From Nanobdellota archaeon (lineage in GTDB: Archaea; Nanobdellota; Nanobdellia; Woesearchaeales; JAGLXL01): a stretch of 64,000 bases of DNA. The notes under the pieces were generated by a model. The model made no database searches. It saw only the letters and a program-made list of their open reading frames with translations, and was not told the origin of the DNA. The stretch covers positions 1-64,000 of the forward strand of contig JAGLXL010000003.1 of assembly GCA_023132895.1 (NCBI GenBank), written 5' to 3'. Position 1 is the first letter of the stretch. Each line of letters starts with the position of its first letter. Of this stretch, positions 49,324-57,242 are shown in pieces. The translations under genes were made by a program, and so were the position numbers.

Positions 49324-49947
49324 TTATGAAATTTTATCAATAATTTTTAATGATTCATTATAAAATTCAATTGCTCTTTTCAAAGATGTCAAGGCTTTGG
49401 CTGATTTAGCCTTTTCTCCTATGTTGTAAGTAAAACTTGCTCTTTTCCCCATCTCAAAATCATATTTAGTTATTAGTTCCCTGGCTCTTTTTTGCATCAA
49501 ATCAATCGGCTCTTCTGTTCCCATCAATTCCTGACTTTCCTGCCGGGCTTCTTCAAATTCTTCCAGATAATGTTTAGCAATCTTTTTAGTGAGATAAAAA
49601 TAATAAACAAGGGTTTCAAATGTTTTTCTGTGGACACCAATTTCAGATTTAATTTTAACTCCGAGTTTAGCTAATAAAGCACCAGCTGTATAAAACATGG
49701 CATAATAAGAAGTATTGATTATCCAGAGATATGTTTCAAAATCATCATCAATAAAATTAAATTGTTTTTTAAGAAAAAGTTTAGAAGAAATTTCATTCAA
49801 TATTTTTGCTGTGTTTAATGAAATCAGAGCATTTTCAAGATAAAAGTTTATTAAATTTTTATTAAAATCATTTTTAGATATCTCTTTTTCATTTAGCATT
49901 GAAGGCACATTCTTTTCAATTTCTTTAAGTTTTTTATCATTTAACAT
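49324..49947 (-). CDS. HEPN-domain protein, probable toxin of a MNT/HEPN pair
   Basis: A helical protein of about 207 residues. The HEPN-like core reads IINTSYYAMFYTAGALLAKL (about 74-93) and IGVHRKTFETLVYYFYL, with a late KRASFTYNIGEKA replacing the usual R-x4-6-H toxin motif. HEPN toxins of this type are RNases that are silenced by AMP addition from a partner nucleotidyltransferase. The start overlaps the nucleotidyltransferase gene by 11 bases. ATG 49947 is the most likely start. The altered catalytic motif means activity is uncertain. Confidence 0.75.
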   Translation of the reverse strand: MLNDKKLKEIEKNVPSMLNEKEISKNDFNKNLINFYLENALISLNTAKILNEISSKLFLKKQFNFIDDDFETYLWIINTSYYAMFYTAGALLAKLGVKIKSEIGVHRKTFETLVYYFYLTKKIAKHYLEEFEEARQESQELMGTEEPIDLMQKRARELITKYDFEMGKRASFTYNIGEKAKSAKALTSLKRAIEFYNESLKIIDKIS

Positions 49948-50533
49948 TTCTTTCACCCAATAGAGCATAGAATTGTTCAGCACCATAGACAAGAATATGT
50001 TTGTTTAAAGTTTCATTAACAACGTTCATCTCATCTCTTTTGTGGATCATCTCTTTAAAGCTTTCCTCACTGATAACATTAATGTGGAATTTTTTAGTTG
50101 AAACAGACAAGCTAGCTTTGAGCTGCCTTTCAAAATACTCATTTTCTTTTGGTAAAATAACCAGTAAGTCAACATCAGATTTCTTGTTTTGCTTTCCTGT
50201 GGCATAAGAACCAAAAATTAATAAAACAAAGAAGTGAGTCTTGGTTTTTTCCAGGAAATTGTTGAGGTGGATGCCAATCAAAGAGTTCTTTTTGAAAAAA
50301 GATTCTTTTTTGATGTTTTCTATGTAAGCCAAGACAGGCTGATTTTTCCTGTAATTTAATCTGAGGCCGTGCTTGTCTTTAATCAGAAAATCTTGATGGT
50401 GGAGTTTTTTGATGGAGGTGTGGACTATCTTGAGGTCTTTTTTAATCAATCTGGCAGTTTCTCTGATAGTGAAACTTTCCAAAATCCTTGAAGTGAAGAG
50501 TTCCAAAACCCTGATTTCTGTTTTAGTTAACAT
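49937..50533 (-). CDS. Nucleotidyltransferase (MNT) with winged-helix N-terminus, probable antitoxin
   Basis: The 198-residue protein has a winged-helix N-terminus (about 1-70: TIRETARLIKKDLKIVHTSI) and a minimal nucleotidyltransferase domain with LIFGSYATGKQNKKSDVDLL (about 100-119; G-S-x10-D-x-D). In MNT/HEPN modules this enzyme inactivates the HEPN toxin by adding AMP. The winged helix suggests that it also represses its own promoter, which lies at about 50545-50580 (TATATAAA-like). The pair lies between an intact DUF333 gene and a repeated DUF333 3' end. Confidence 0.88.
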   Translation of the reverse strand: MLTKTEIRVLELFTSRILESFTIRETARLIKKDLKIVHTSIKKLHHQDFLIKDKHGLRLNYRKNQPVLAYIENIKKESFFKKNSLIGIHLNNFLEKTKTHFFVLLIFGSYATGKQNKKSDVDLLVILPKENEYFERQLKASLSVSTKKFHINVISEESFKEMIHKRDEMNVVNETLNKHILVYGAEQFYALLGERNVK

Positions 50534-50645
50534 GTTGTACTTTTTACCTACATATGTTGTATTTAAGTACTACTATATAAAAATTGTGTTTTTATTTATT
50601 TCTAATTGTGGCGCATTCGCCATAATTAAAATCGGGGTTGTCTAG

Positions 50646-50684
50646 TGCGAAGAATGGGGGTTTTATGGAGAGGAATGTCCTTGA
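50646..50684 (+). pseudogene. Detached copy of the DUF333 lipoprotein 3' end
   Basis: These 39 bases encode CEEWGFYGEECP and a stop; the intact gene ends CEEWEFYRGECP (49270-49308). Seven bases differ, three codons changed, and the stop is TGA rather than TAG. It has no start or upstream coding. GGTTGTCTAGTG (50636-50647) precedes it, the same 12 bases as at 24921. The MNT/HEPN genes lie between the two copies. Confidence 0.85.
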
Positions 50685-51326
50685 TTAATATTTGAGGGTT
50701 AAATCTCTGTTCAAATCTTTTGTCATTACGTCCCAGGTTTCTTGTGGGATTTCTCGATAACCTAATTGATTAAAACTGCCCTTTGGTCCATTTGGGATTC
50801 TTTGGACGATTTTCCAGTTGTCCTCTTCAACTTTAAATTCGAGAGTGTTTTGGTCAGGTTTGATTTGACTGTTAATTGTTTCACACATCCAGAAAACATA
50901 ACTCTTTAAATTTTTAAATTTTTCTGGCACACCTAAATGTGTGGCATCTTTCCAGTCCACAGAAAATATTTGGTCTTGGTAGCTTAATGTAACTTCGTCT
51001 CTTTGCCATCTGCCTTCTCTTTCATGATAAATTTCAGGAGTGTCTGAATCAAGAAAGATATTTGTAAGACGTAAATTCCAATCAAAATTACCTCCATAAC
51101 ATCCAGACTTACCTTTTGCCATGGTTGTTTTAAATGTTTTACATAAACGATTGACTGGGTCCTCATACTCTCCTGTTACAGTTCCAAAATTAAAAAATTT
51201 GTAACCACTAAAACTAATATCACCATAGAAAAGGTGCATGCCTAGGACAACGTCTTGTTCTTTGATAGGTTTGCTGAGCAGGATTTGTCTTAGAATTTCT
51301 GTGTACTTTATTTTTGTTAGGTTCAT
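50685..51326 (-). CDS. Hypothetical protein, 213 residues
   Basis: Unrecognised. It starts MNLTKIKYTEILRQILLSKP and has a Gly/Tyr-rich beta region (LFYGDISFSGYKFFNFGTVT), so it is probably a compact beta-rich domain. The stop codon is immediately beside the repeated DUF333 tail. It lies downstream of the thermosome gene on the same strand is not implied, since it is 27 bases on the far side of that gene's stop. Confidence 0.6.
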   Translation of the reverse strand: MNLTKIKYTEILRQILLSKPIKEQDVVLGMHLFYGDISFSGYKFFNFGTVTGEYEDPVNRLCKTFKTTMAKGKSGCYGGNFDWNLRLTNIFLDSDTPEIYHEREGRWQRDEVTLSYQDQIFSVDWKDATHLGVPEKFKNLKSYVFWMCETINSQIKPDQNTLEFKVEEDNWKIVQRIPNGPKGSFNQLGYREIPQETWDVMTKDLNRDLTLKY

Positions 51327-51353
51327 TCTGATGGAATCAATTAAAAAAAGAAA

Positions 51354-52994
51354 TTACATCATGCCGGGTGGCATGCCGCCCATTCCTCCTGGAGGCATTT
51401 GAGGGCCAGATGTTTTACCGCTGCTGGCAATAACATCGTCAATTCTGAGAATCATTTCTGCGACTTCTGCTGCTGAACCAATGGCTTGTGTTTTTATTTT
51501 CAAAGGTTCAATGATGCCAGCTCTCCAAGAACGGATAATCTTGCCAGTAAAAACATCAACTCCGCCCCATTTTTCTTTTTTGGCGTGAGCTTGGTTAAGT
51601 TTGGTAATGATGTCAATTGGATCCAAACCTGCGTTTTCAGCTAGAGTTCGAGGAATAATTTCCATGGCATCAGCAAAAGCATGGATAGCTAACTGTTCCC
51701 GGCCTTTGTGATAGCCGGCGAATTTTCTCAATTGTCTGGCGAGTTCAATTTCAGGTGCGCCTGCTCCACCAACTGCTTTGCCGTCTTTTAAAGTGGCAGT
51801 GATGTCGCCAATAGCATCGTCAACTGCTCTCTTGATTTCATCTGAGACATGTTCTGTTCCGCCTCTAATCAATAAAGTAACAGCTTTTGGATTTTTGCAT
51901 TTTTCAACAAAAACCATTTCTTCATCGCCGACTTTTTCTTCACGAACAATTCCAGCGACTCCTAAATCTTCTTTTGACAAATCATTGAGATTGGAAACAA
52001 CTTTAGCGCCAGTTGCCTTAGCTAATTTATTCATGTCAGATTGCTTGACTCTTCGAACAGCAAAGATTGTTGATTTAGCTAAGAAATGCTGAGCCAGGTC
52101 ATCAATGCCTTTTTGGCAGAAGATAACATTAGCACCAGAAGCAATGATTTTGTCAACCATGTTTCGTAATGTTTTTTCTTCTTGTTCTAAGAAAGCTTCT
52201 ATTTGTGATGGATCGGTAATTTGAATCTTGGCATCGATTTCTGTGTTTTTGATTTCTAAAGCAGAATCGATTAAAGCAATCTGGGCATGGTCAACTTTTC
52301 TGGGCATGCCAGCATGAACTTTTTCTTTGTCAATTAAAATACCTCGAATCAATTCTGATTTTTCAGCTGAACTGCCGATGCGTTTTTCAATTTTAATATT
52401 TTCAGTATCGATGTAGATACTGCCATTTTCAACTTCAGCAACATCTTTGACTGCTTTGACAACTAATTCAGCTAAAGCTTCTTTAGCTGTTTCAGCGCCT
52501 TTGCCAGTCATAGCAGTAATGGCAATATCTTTGAGGATATTATCATCTTTAATTGAAACATCTTCAGCCATGGTTTCTAGAATTTCCTGAGCTTTTTTAG
52601 ATGCTAATCGATAGCCTTTAGCAATGATAGTTGGATGGATCTCCTGGTCAAGCAAATCTTCTGCTTTTTTAAGCATTTCACCAGCCAAAACAACTGCAGT
52701 AGTAGTGCCATCGCCAACTTGATCTTCCTGTGATTTAGCAACTTCAACAATCATTTTAGCTGCTGGATGTTCAATGTTCATTTCATTGAGAATAGTAACG
52801 CCATCATTAGTAACAATAACATCATTCATAGCATCAACTAACATCTTGTCCATGCCTTTGGGACCTAATGTAGTTCTAACAGTTTGAGCGACTGCTTTAG
52901 CCGCCATAATATTCATTCTTTGTGCGTCTTTGCCAGACGTTCTTTTGGTATCTTCAGGTAAAATAAATATAGGTTGTATGTTTCCTTCTGTCAT
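51354..52994 (-). CDS. thsA: Thermosome (group II chaperonin) subunit
   Basis: An ATP-driven protein-folding ring. The protein of about 546 residues starts [20 protein letters not shown] and has [20 protein letters not shown] (about 36-55), the nucleotide motif [20 protein letters not shown] (about 93-112), and the C-terminal [11 protein letters not shown] tail typical of archaeal thermosomes. Length is as expected. A GGTGGTG Shine-Dalgarno sequence precedes ATG 52994. Only one subunit gene is visible in this window. Confidence 0.97.
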   Translation of the reverse strand: MTEGNIQPIFILPEDTKRTSGKDAQRMNIMAAKAVAQTVRTTLGPKGMDKMLVDAMNDVIVTNDGVTILNEMNIEHPAAKMIVEVAKSQEDQVGDGTTTAVVLAGEMLKKAEDLLDQEIHPTIIAKGYRLASKKAQEILETMAEDVSIKDDNILKDIAITAMTGKGAETAKEALAELVVKAVKDVAEVENGSIYIDTENIKIEKRIGSSAEKSELIRGILIDKEKVHAGMPRKVDHAQIALIDSALEIKNTEIDAKIQITDPSQIEAFLEQEEKTLRNMVDKIIASGANVIFCQKGIDDLAQHFLAKSTIFAVRRVKQSDMNKLAKATGAKVVSNLNDLSKEDLGVAGIVREEKVGDEEMVFVEKCKNPKAVTLLIRGGTEHVSDEIKRAVDDAIGDITATLKDGKAVGGAGAPEIELARQLRKFAGYHKGREQLAIHAFADAMEIIPRTLAENAGLDPIDIITKLNQAHAKKEKWGGVDVFTGKIIRSWRAGIIEPLKIKTQAIGSAAEVAEMILRIDDVIASSGKTSGPQMPPGGMGGMPPGMM

Positions 52995-53066
52995 AGTTTT
53001 CACCACCCTTGAATTAATATTTGCATAAACTTTTTGAAGTCGGTTATATATAAAACTTATGGTAAA

Positions 53067-54398
53067 TTAGTCTTGATTTGGAGGTTCAAGTAATTTTGAA
53101 ATATCCCCGCCATTTTCAGCAATATGTTTTATAAGGAGATCAAGTAACTTGTCTTTATTTGGTCCCAGCATTCTCTCTTGGTTGGCTCTGACTCTGGCTT
53201 GGAGTTCTAAATCCTGCTCAACAGCTGAGATTTTGTTGACTAATGAAACTAAATCTTGTTCTGGGATAGGGATTGGTTCTTTATTCCAACCACGATTAAA
53301 GAATTTTTGCATTTCTTGATTATAAGAATCTTGTTTAGGAAAATCCCCTATTGTCCAAGGCTGTTTCCATTTGTAAGCTTGGTCAAAATAACCTGTGTAA
53401 AAGTTTGAATCAAACCTAAATCCTTGATCAGCTAAATCAATCCCTTGTTTTAAAATTCCACCAATAGTAGCAAAAAACCAGATATCTTTTTGAATATGTT
53501 TTTTGTATTTTTTGATTTGATGCTTGTCTGTTTTTTTGGTTGAAGTGTGGTCAACTCTGGCTGCTCCAATCATGCCATCAGCAACATGGCAAATAACATA
53601 ATTCTGATCATGATGAGACGCTTCTGTCGGCACTAATCTATTATCGACCATAATCCTATTAGCAAATGCATACCAAGTCGTTAGTTTTTCAAGGAATGAG
53701 CAGAATTCTTCTTCAAGTTCTTTTAATTGTTCTGGCGAGGCGAATTTAAGATGTAAGAAGGCGTGTCTATCAAATTCCTGATAACGTAAATCACTTTCCA
53801 GAGAAGGGAGTTCAAAAACTAAGGTTGATGTTTCTTGTCCTTGCCATTGGATGTTTGGATAAGTAATAGAAGCAATTTGTCTGTAAGGGGCAAAAAATCC
53901 AGCTTTTTCAAAACCTTTGGCGATCACTTCACTGGCTCTTTTTTCATTGTCAACTGAATTTTGGAGGAAAAAGGAAAAAGGTTTTCCTTCATGGGAAAAT
54001 AATTCATAAACTCCGTTAGGTCTAACCACAGCGCCTAATCCTTCTCTGCTTTCATAAACTTCTTTGACATCATGGATATGGTTATTTTTTGATTTAGCAA
54101 CTCTGGCTGTGATTGAACCATCTAAGTCACTGCCTTTGAATCTAACATGTCTTTTTCCATCAGATAAAAGAATTCCTCGGCCGCCTGAGTTGAGAGAATA
54201 TTTTACTTCTCCAGCAGCAAAAGGCAAGCCAAAAATAGGGAGTTCGTCATGAATCTCTTGAGGGATTTCTCCGTCTACTTGAAATTCAATATTGGCGTGA
54301 TGTTTTTGAGTGCCTAAGGGAATAGGTGTTCTAAAAGCTTTCAAAATATCTAAATATCCTTTTCCTTGTTTTTCTGATAGTGTTAAGTAATCTTTCAT
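53067..54398 (-). CDS. Hypothetical protein with possible kinase-like catalytic residues, 443 residues
   Basis: I do not recognise a named family. The section ASHHDQNYVICHVADGMIGA followed by ARVDHTSTKK (about 271-300) has the order H-D-x-x-N then R-V-D-x, reminiscent of the catalytic loop and metal Asp of kinase-like folds. The supporting lysine and Gly-loop are not clear, so this is weak. The N-terminal part is beta-rich. It is 60 bases downstream of the thermosome start and probably has its own promoter. Confidence 0.55.
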   Translation of the reverse strand: MKDYLTLSEKQGKGYLDILKAFRTPIPLGTQKHHANIEFQVDGEIPQEIHDELPIFGLPFAAGEVKYSLNSGGRGILLSDGKRHVRFKGSDLDGSITARVAKSKNNHIHDVKEVYESREGLGAVVRPNGVYELFSHEGKPFSFFLQNSVDNEKRASEVIAKGFEKAGFFAPYRQIASITYPNIQWQGQETSTLVFELPSLESDLRYQEFDRHAFLHLKFASPEQLKELEEEFCSFLEKLTTWYAFANRIMVDNRLVPTEASHHDQNYVICHVADGMIGAARVDHTSTKKTDKHQIKKYKKHIQKDIWFFATIGGILKQGIDLADQGFRFDSNFYTGYFDQAYKWKQPWTIGDFPKQDSYNQEMQKFFNRGWNKEPIPIPEQDLVSLVNKISAVEQDLELQARVRANQERMLGPNKDKLLDLLIKHIAENGGDISKLLEPPNQD

Positions 54399-54490
54399 CT
54401 TAAGAACTCTTTTTTGCTTAAAATCAGCATAAAAACTACTATAAAAACTTTACCAAAACGCTTAAAAAGCCTATTGTATTTCTAAGGGGC

Positions 54491-54829
54491 ATGAAAAGAG
54501 CGGTGTTGGGGTTAACTAGTAAAATCACTATTTACGGCAAAGGCAGACAAAAGACAGTCACAGCTAGAGTTGACACTGGCGCAACAAAGGCGTCAATTGA
54601 CAAGACTTTAGCTGCGTGGTTGAAGCTAGTGCCAGGAAAAAGGACCAAGATTGTCAAGTCATCTTTAGGTGTGAGCAAAAGGCCGGTCATTGAAATTAAA
54701 GTTAAGGTTGACGGCAAAACATTAAAGGCAGATTTTACTGTGGCTGAACGTTCATATTTAACTTATCCTGTTTTAATAGGACAAAACATTTTGAGGGGGG
54801 GGAAGTTTATAATCGATCCATTACAATGA
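54491..54829 (+). CDS. RimK-associated aspartic protease-like protein (RimB-like)
   Basis: The 112-residue protein has ARVDTGATKASIDKTLAAWL (about 26-45, D-T-G-A) and YLTYPVLIGQNILRGG near the end. This matches the small retropepsin-like family often called ATP-dependent zinc protease/RimB, which is encoded beside RimK. Its stop overlaps the rimK start by four bases (ATGA). In bacteria the pair handles glutamate tails added to ribosomal protein S6; the archaeal role is not known. Confidence 0.88.
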   Translation: MKRAVLGLTSKITIYGKGRQKTVTARVDTGATKASIDKTLAAWLKLVPGKRTKIVKSSLGVSKRPVIEIKVKVDGKTLKADFTVAERSYLTYPVLIGQNILRGGKFIIDPLQ

Positions 54830-55896
54830 GGGCAGCAATCATATCACAAGGAAGCAAATCATCTCAATGGACAGCTGAAGCTATGAAAAAGTACTTTGAT
54901 CAGGTGGATTTGCTTGATATTAAAGAAATGGAAGTTACTTTAGGAGCAGAAGCAGAAGTTTTGTACAAAGGAGAGCCAATTATCATATATGATTGTATTT
55001 ATGCCAAGGGTTCTTTTAGATATGGAAATCTGTTAAGGTCAATCACCTCTTTGTTATACAAAGATTCTTTTATGCCTTTGCAGGCAAGGGCTTATACAAT
55101 TGCGCATAACAAACTGCTGACACATTTGGAATTACAGAAAAATAAAATTCCAATGCCCAAGACTTATGTTTCTCCGACTTTAGATGCAGCCAGGATTATT
55201 CTGAAGAAAATCAATTATCCAATTGTAATGAAGTTTCCAGAGGGAACACAAGGAAAGGGAGTGATGTTTGCTGATTCATATGCTTCTGCTTCTTCGTTAT
55301 TAGATGCTTTAGGCGCTTTGAAGCAGCCGTTTATTATCCAAGAGTTTATTGAATCTGGCAATATTGATATCAGGGCTTTTGTAGTTGGTGATAAAGTTAT
55401 AGCATCAATGATGCGTAAGGGAGAGTCAGCTGAATTAAGAGCTAATATCCATGCAGGCGGCGAGGGAAAAGCCTGTGAGCTGGACAGGCAGGCAAAGAAA
55501 ATTGCCATTGATACTGCCGGGGCTTTAGGAGCTGAAGTCTGTGGTGTTGATATGCTAGAAGGACCAAAAGGGCCGTTGGTTTTAGAGGCTAATATTTCTC
55601 CTGGTTTGCAGGGAATAACAGCGGCAACTAAAATTGATGTGGCAGCTAAAATTGCCAAGTATCTGGCTGATAAAACCAAAGAGTTTGTGGCCAGCAAGAA
55701 AAAAATCGGGGCAGAGAAAATAGTGACAGAGAAAATTGGCAAAACAGATGCCAAGGAGATTATCACAACCTTGGATTTTAGAGGGGAAAGGGTTTTGCTG
55801 CCAGCAGTTGTTTCTAAAATATTAAAATTCAATGACCGGGATGATTATGTTATTAAAGCTCAGAAAGGGAAGTTGAATATTGAAGAGTTTAAATAA
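54826..55896 (+). CDS. rimK: RimK-family ATP-grasp ligase
   Basis: The 356-residue protein has the ATP-grasp layout: PMPKTYVSPTLDAARIIL (about 108-125), YPIVMKFPEGTQGKGVMFAD (about 127-146, phosphate-binding loop), FIIQEFIESGNIDIRAFVVG (about 169-188), EVCGVDMLEGPKGPLVLEAN (metal/catalytic, about 241-260) and NISPGLQGI. RimK ligases add amino acids such as Glu to proteins or cofactors (in methanogens, MptN/CofF). The C-terminal about 70 residues form an extra domain. It is coupled to the protease-like gene. Confidence 0.9.
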   Translation: MRAAIISQGSKSSQWTAEAMKKYFDQVDLLDIKEMEVTLGAEAEVLYKGEPIIIYDCIYAKGSFRYGNLLRSITSLLYKDSFMPLQARAYTIAHNKLLTHLELQKNKIPMPKTYVSPTLDAARIILKKINYPIVMKFPEGTQGKGVMFADSYASASSLLDALGALKQPFIIQEFIESGNIDIRAFVVGDKVIASMMRKGESAELRANIHAGGEGKACELDRQAKKIAIDTAGALGAEVCGVDMLEGPKGPLVLEANISPGLQGITAATKIDVAAKIAKYLADKTKEFVASKKKIGAEKIVTEKIGKTDAKEIITTLDFRGERVLLPAVVSKILKFNDRDDYVIKAQKGKLNIEEFK

Positions 55897-55901
55897 AAAA
55901 T

Positions 55902-56195
55902 TTATTTTTTCTCTTGTGGAATTCGGTTTTCATAAACTCTTAAACCGCCCCTATGTGTACCAACAATAATATCCAAATCCCCATCTCCGTCAAGGTCTCC
56001 CAGTTCTATATCAATGGGATTGTCATTGTTATAAGTTCTTATGGTATCTACAATTCCCCAATTGTTAAAACTGTGTCTTTCTTGTTCTGAAGATTCTGTT
56101 TTGGTTTTATTACAACCTGCTAAAACCATTGCTGCTAATCCTGCGTACAAAATTGGTTTAATTAATTTTTTGAACCCTTCGTAAAGTTTATACAT
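55902..56195 (-). CDS. Lipoprotein with FG-GAP/VCBS-like repeat
   Basis: A protein of about 97 residues starting MYKLYEGFKKLIKPILYAGL. The lipobox is MVLAGC (Cys near 24) and the mature end has IELGDLDGDGDLDIIVGTHR followed by GGLRVYEN, one FG-GAP/VCBS repeat with a calcium-binding DxDGDGDxD loop. A single blade cannot form a full beta-propeller, so this may be a fragment of a longer protein. The start at 56195 is supported by CGAGG nine bases upstream. Confidence 0.75.
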   Translation of the reverse strand: MYKLYEGFKKLIKPILYAGLAAMVLAGCNKTKTESSEQERHSFNNWGIVDTIRTYNNDNPIDIELGDLDGDGDLDIIVGTHRGGLRVYENRIPQEKK

Positions 56196-56239
56196 TTTAT
56201 TAACCTCGTCTTGGTTTTCAATCACTTCATATTTTCTTT

Positions 56240-57196
56240 CTACTGATAAATAACTCGGCCAATCGAATAAACTCTAATGATCATGTGTTTTAATTCTGTG
56301 GTGAGGTAACCGATCCAGTCAGTGTTTTTGTTCTTGAGATAAAAATCATTGATTTGTTCGATAATACTTTCTTTATTATCACATAGTTTGAAAGCTGTTT
56401 CCTTGTCTTTTTTGTAATAAGCATCCATCATCTTGATATATTGGTCTTCGATTTGGTTGAAGATTTTGATGAATTGCTTTTTTTGTTTCTGGTTGAAATC
56501 AGCATAATTCATATAACGAGCGCCTCTTTTAGCTGTGTCTGAGATTTTTTCAATGTAAGTAGCAGCTAATCTGTAATTCAAAATTTCTTCGTCTGATTCA
56601 ATGTTAAATAATTGAGAAACAGTGAGCGGGTTTCTGAGACCGTATTTGATGGCACGGCAGGCAAGGAAAAATAATCTGTTGATATCTCTGTCTCTCTGCC
56701 TGATGTTCTCGCAGTTATCTTCGTCAAATTGTTTTTTAGCGTCGCTGATCATAGCTCTGGCAATGACATCCATCTTTTGGATGAGACTTTTGACATTAAT
56801 GTCTTTCATGTTTAAGAAATCTTTAGCTACAATTTTTTCAGCATCTTGTTCCATAACTTCTAAAGCGATTAAATCATGGACCGCACTTTGGATTTCTTTT
56901 GATTTATCTTTGATTTCACTGCCTTCTAAGGTAATGCCTCTGAAATTGTTGATATAAGCTGAGATGATTTCATCAGTGATATGGCGGTTGGTTTTGCCGT
57001 CAACATTAATGGTAATTTTGTTTTCCCTTTCTTCAGCTTCTTTTTGAGAGGTTTTGGGCCTGAGAATGATGTTCTCATTCTTTCTAGTCAGGGCAATAGC
57101 ATCTCCTTTTTTGAGATTATTTTCCACCATCCAAGCTTTGGGTATGGAGATGACGTGGCTGCTCTTTCCAAAGGCAATGAGTTTTCTGTATTCCAT
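56240..57196 (-). CDS. AbrB-PhoU domain protein
   Basis: The 318-residue protein has an N-terminal SpoVT/AbrB DNA-binding domain (MEYRKLIAFGKSSHVISIPK, then AWMVENNLKKGDAIALTR) and two PhoU-like helical bundles (about 95-318). In archaea, AbrB-PhoU proteins are phosphate-responsive transcription regulators. It is one of two paralogues here; the other is at 58878-59816. The upstream region has GGTATATA repeats (57205-57230) that may be operator or TATA sites. Confidence 0.88.
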   Translation of the reverse strand: MEYRKLIAFGKSSHVISIPKAWMVENNLKKGDAIALTRKNENIILRPKTSQKEAEERENKITINVDGKTNRHITDEIISAYINNFRGITLEGSEIKDKSKEIQSAVHDLIALEVMEQDAEKIVAKDFLNMKDINVKSLIQKMDVIARAMISDAKKQFDEDNCENIRQRDRDINRLFFLACRAIKYGLRNPLTVSQLFNIESDEEILNYRLAATYIEKISDTAKRGARYMNYADFNQKQKKQFIKIFNQIEDQYIKMMDAYYKKDKETAFKLCDNKESIIEQINDFYLKNKNTDWIGYLTTELKHMIIRVYSIGRVIYQ

Positions 57197-57242
57197 TTTG
57201 AGTGGGTATATATAGGTATATATCTTGATTATTTAAATTTAA

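Noticed and set aside
5686-50684. Explaining the gene-end duplications by an insertion sequence
   Set aside because: No transposase, no shared terminal inverted repeats, and the repeats are target-gene ends of different length (14-51 bases) and divergence, unlike short identical target-site duplications.
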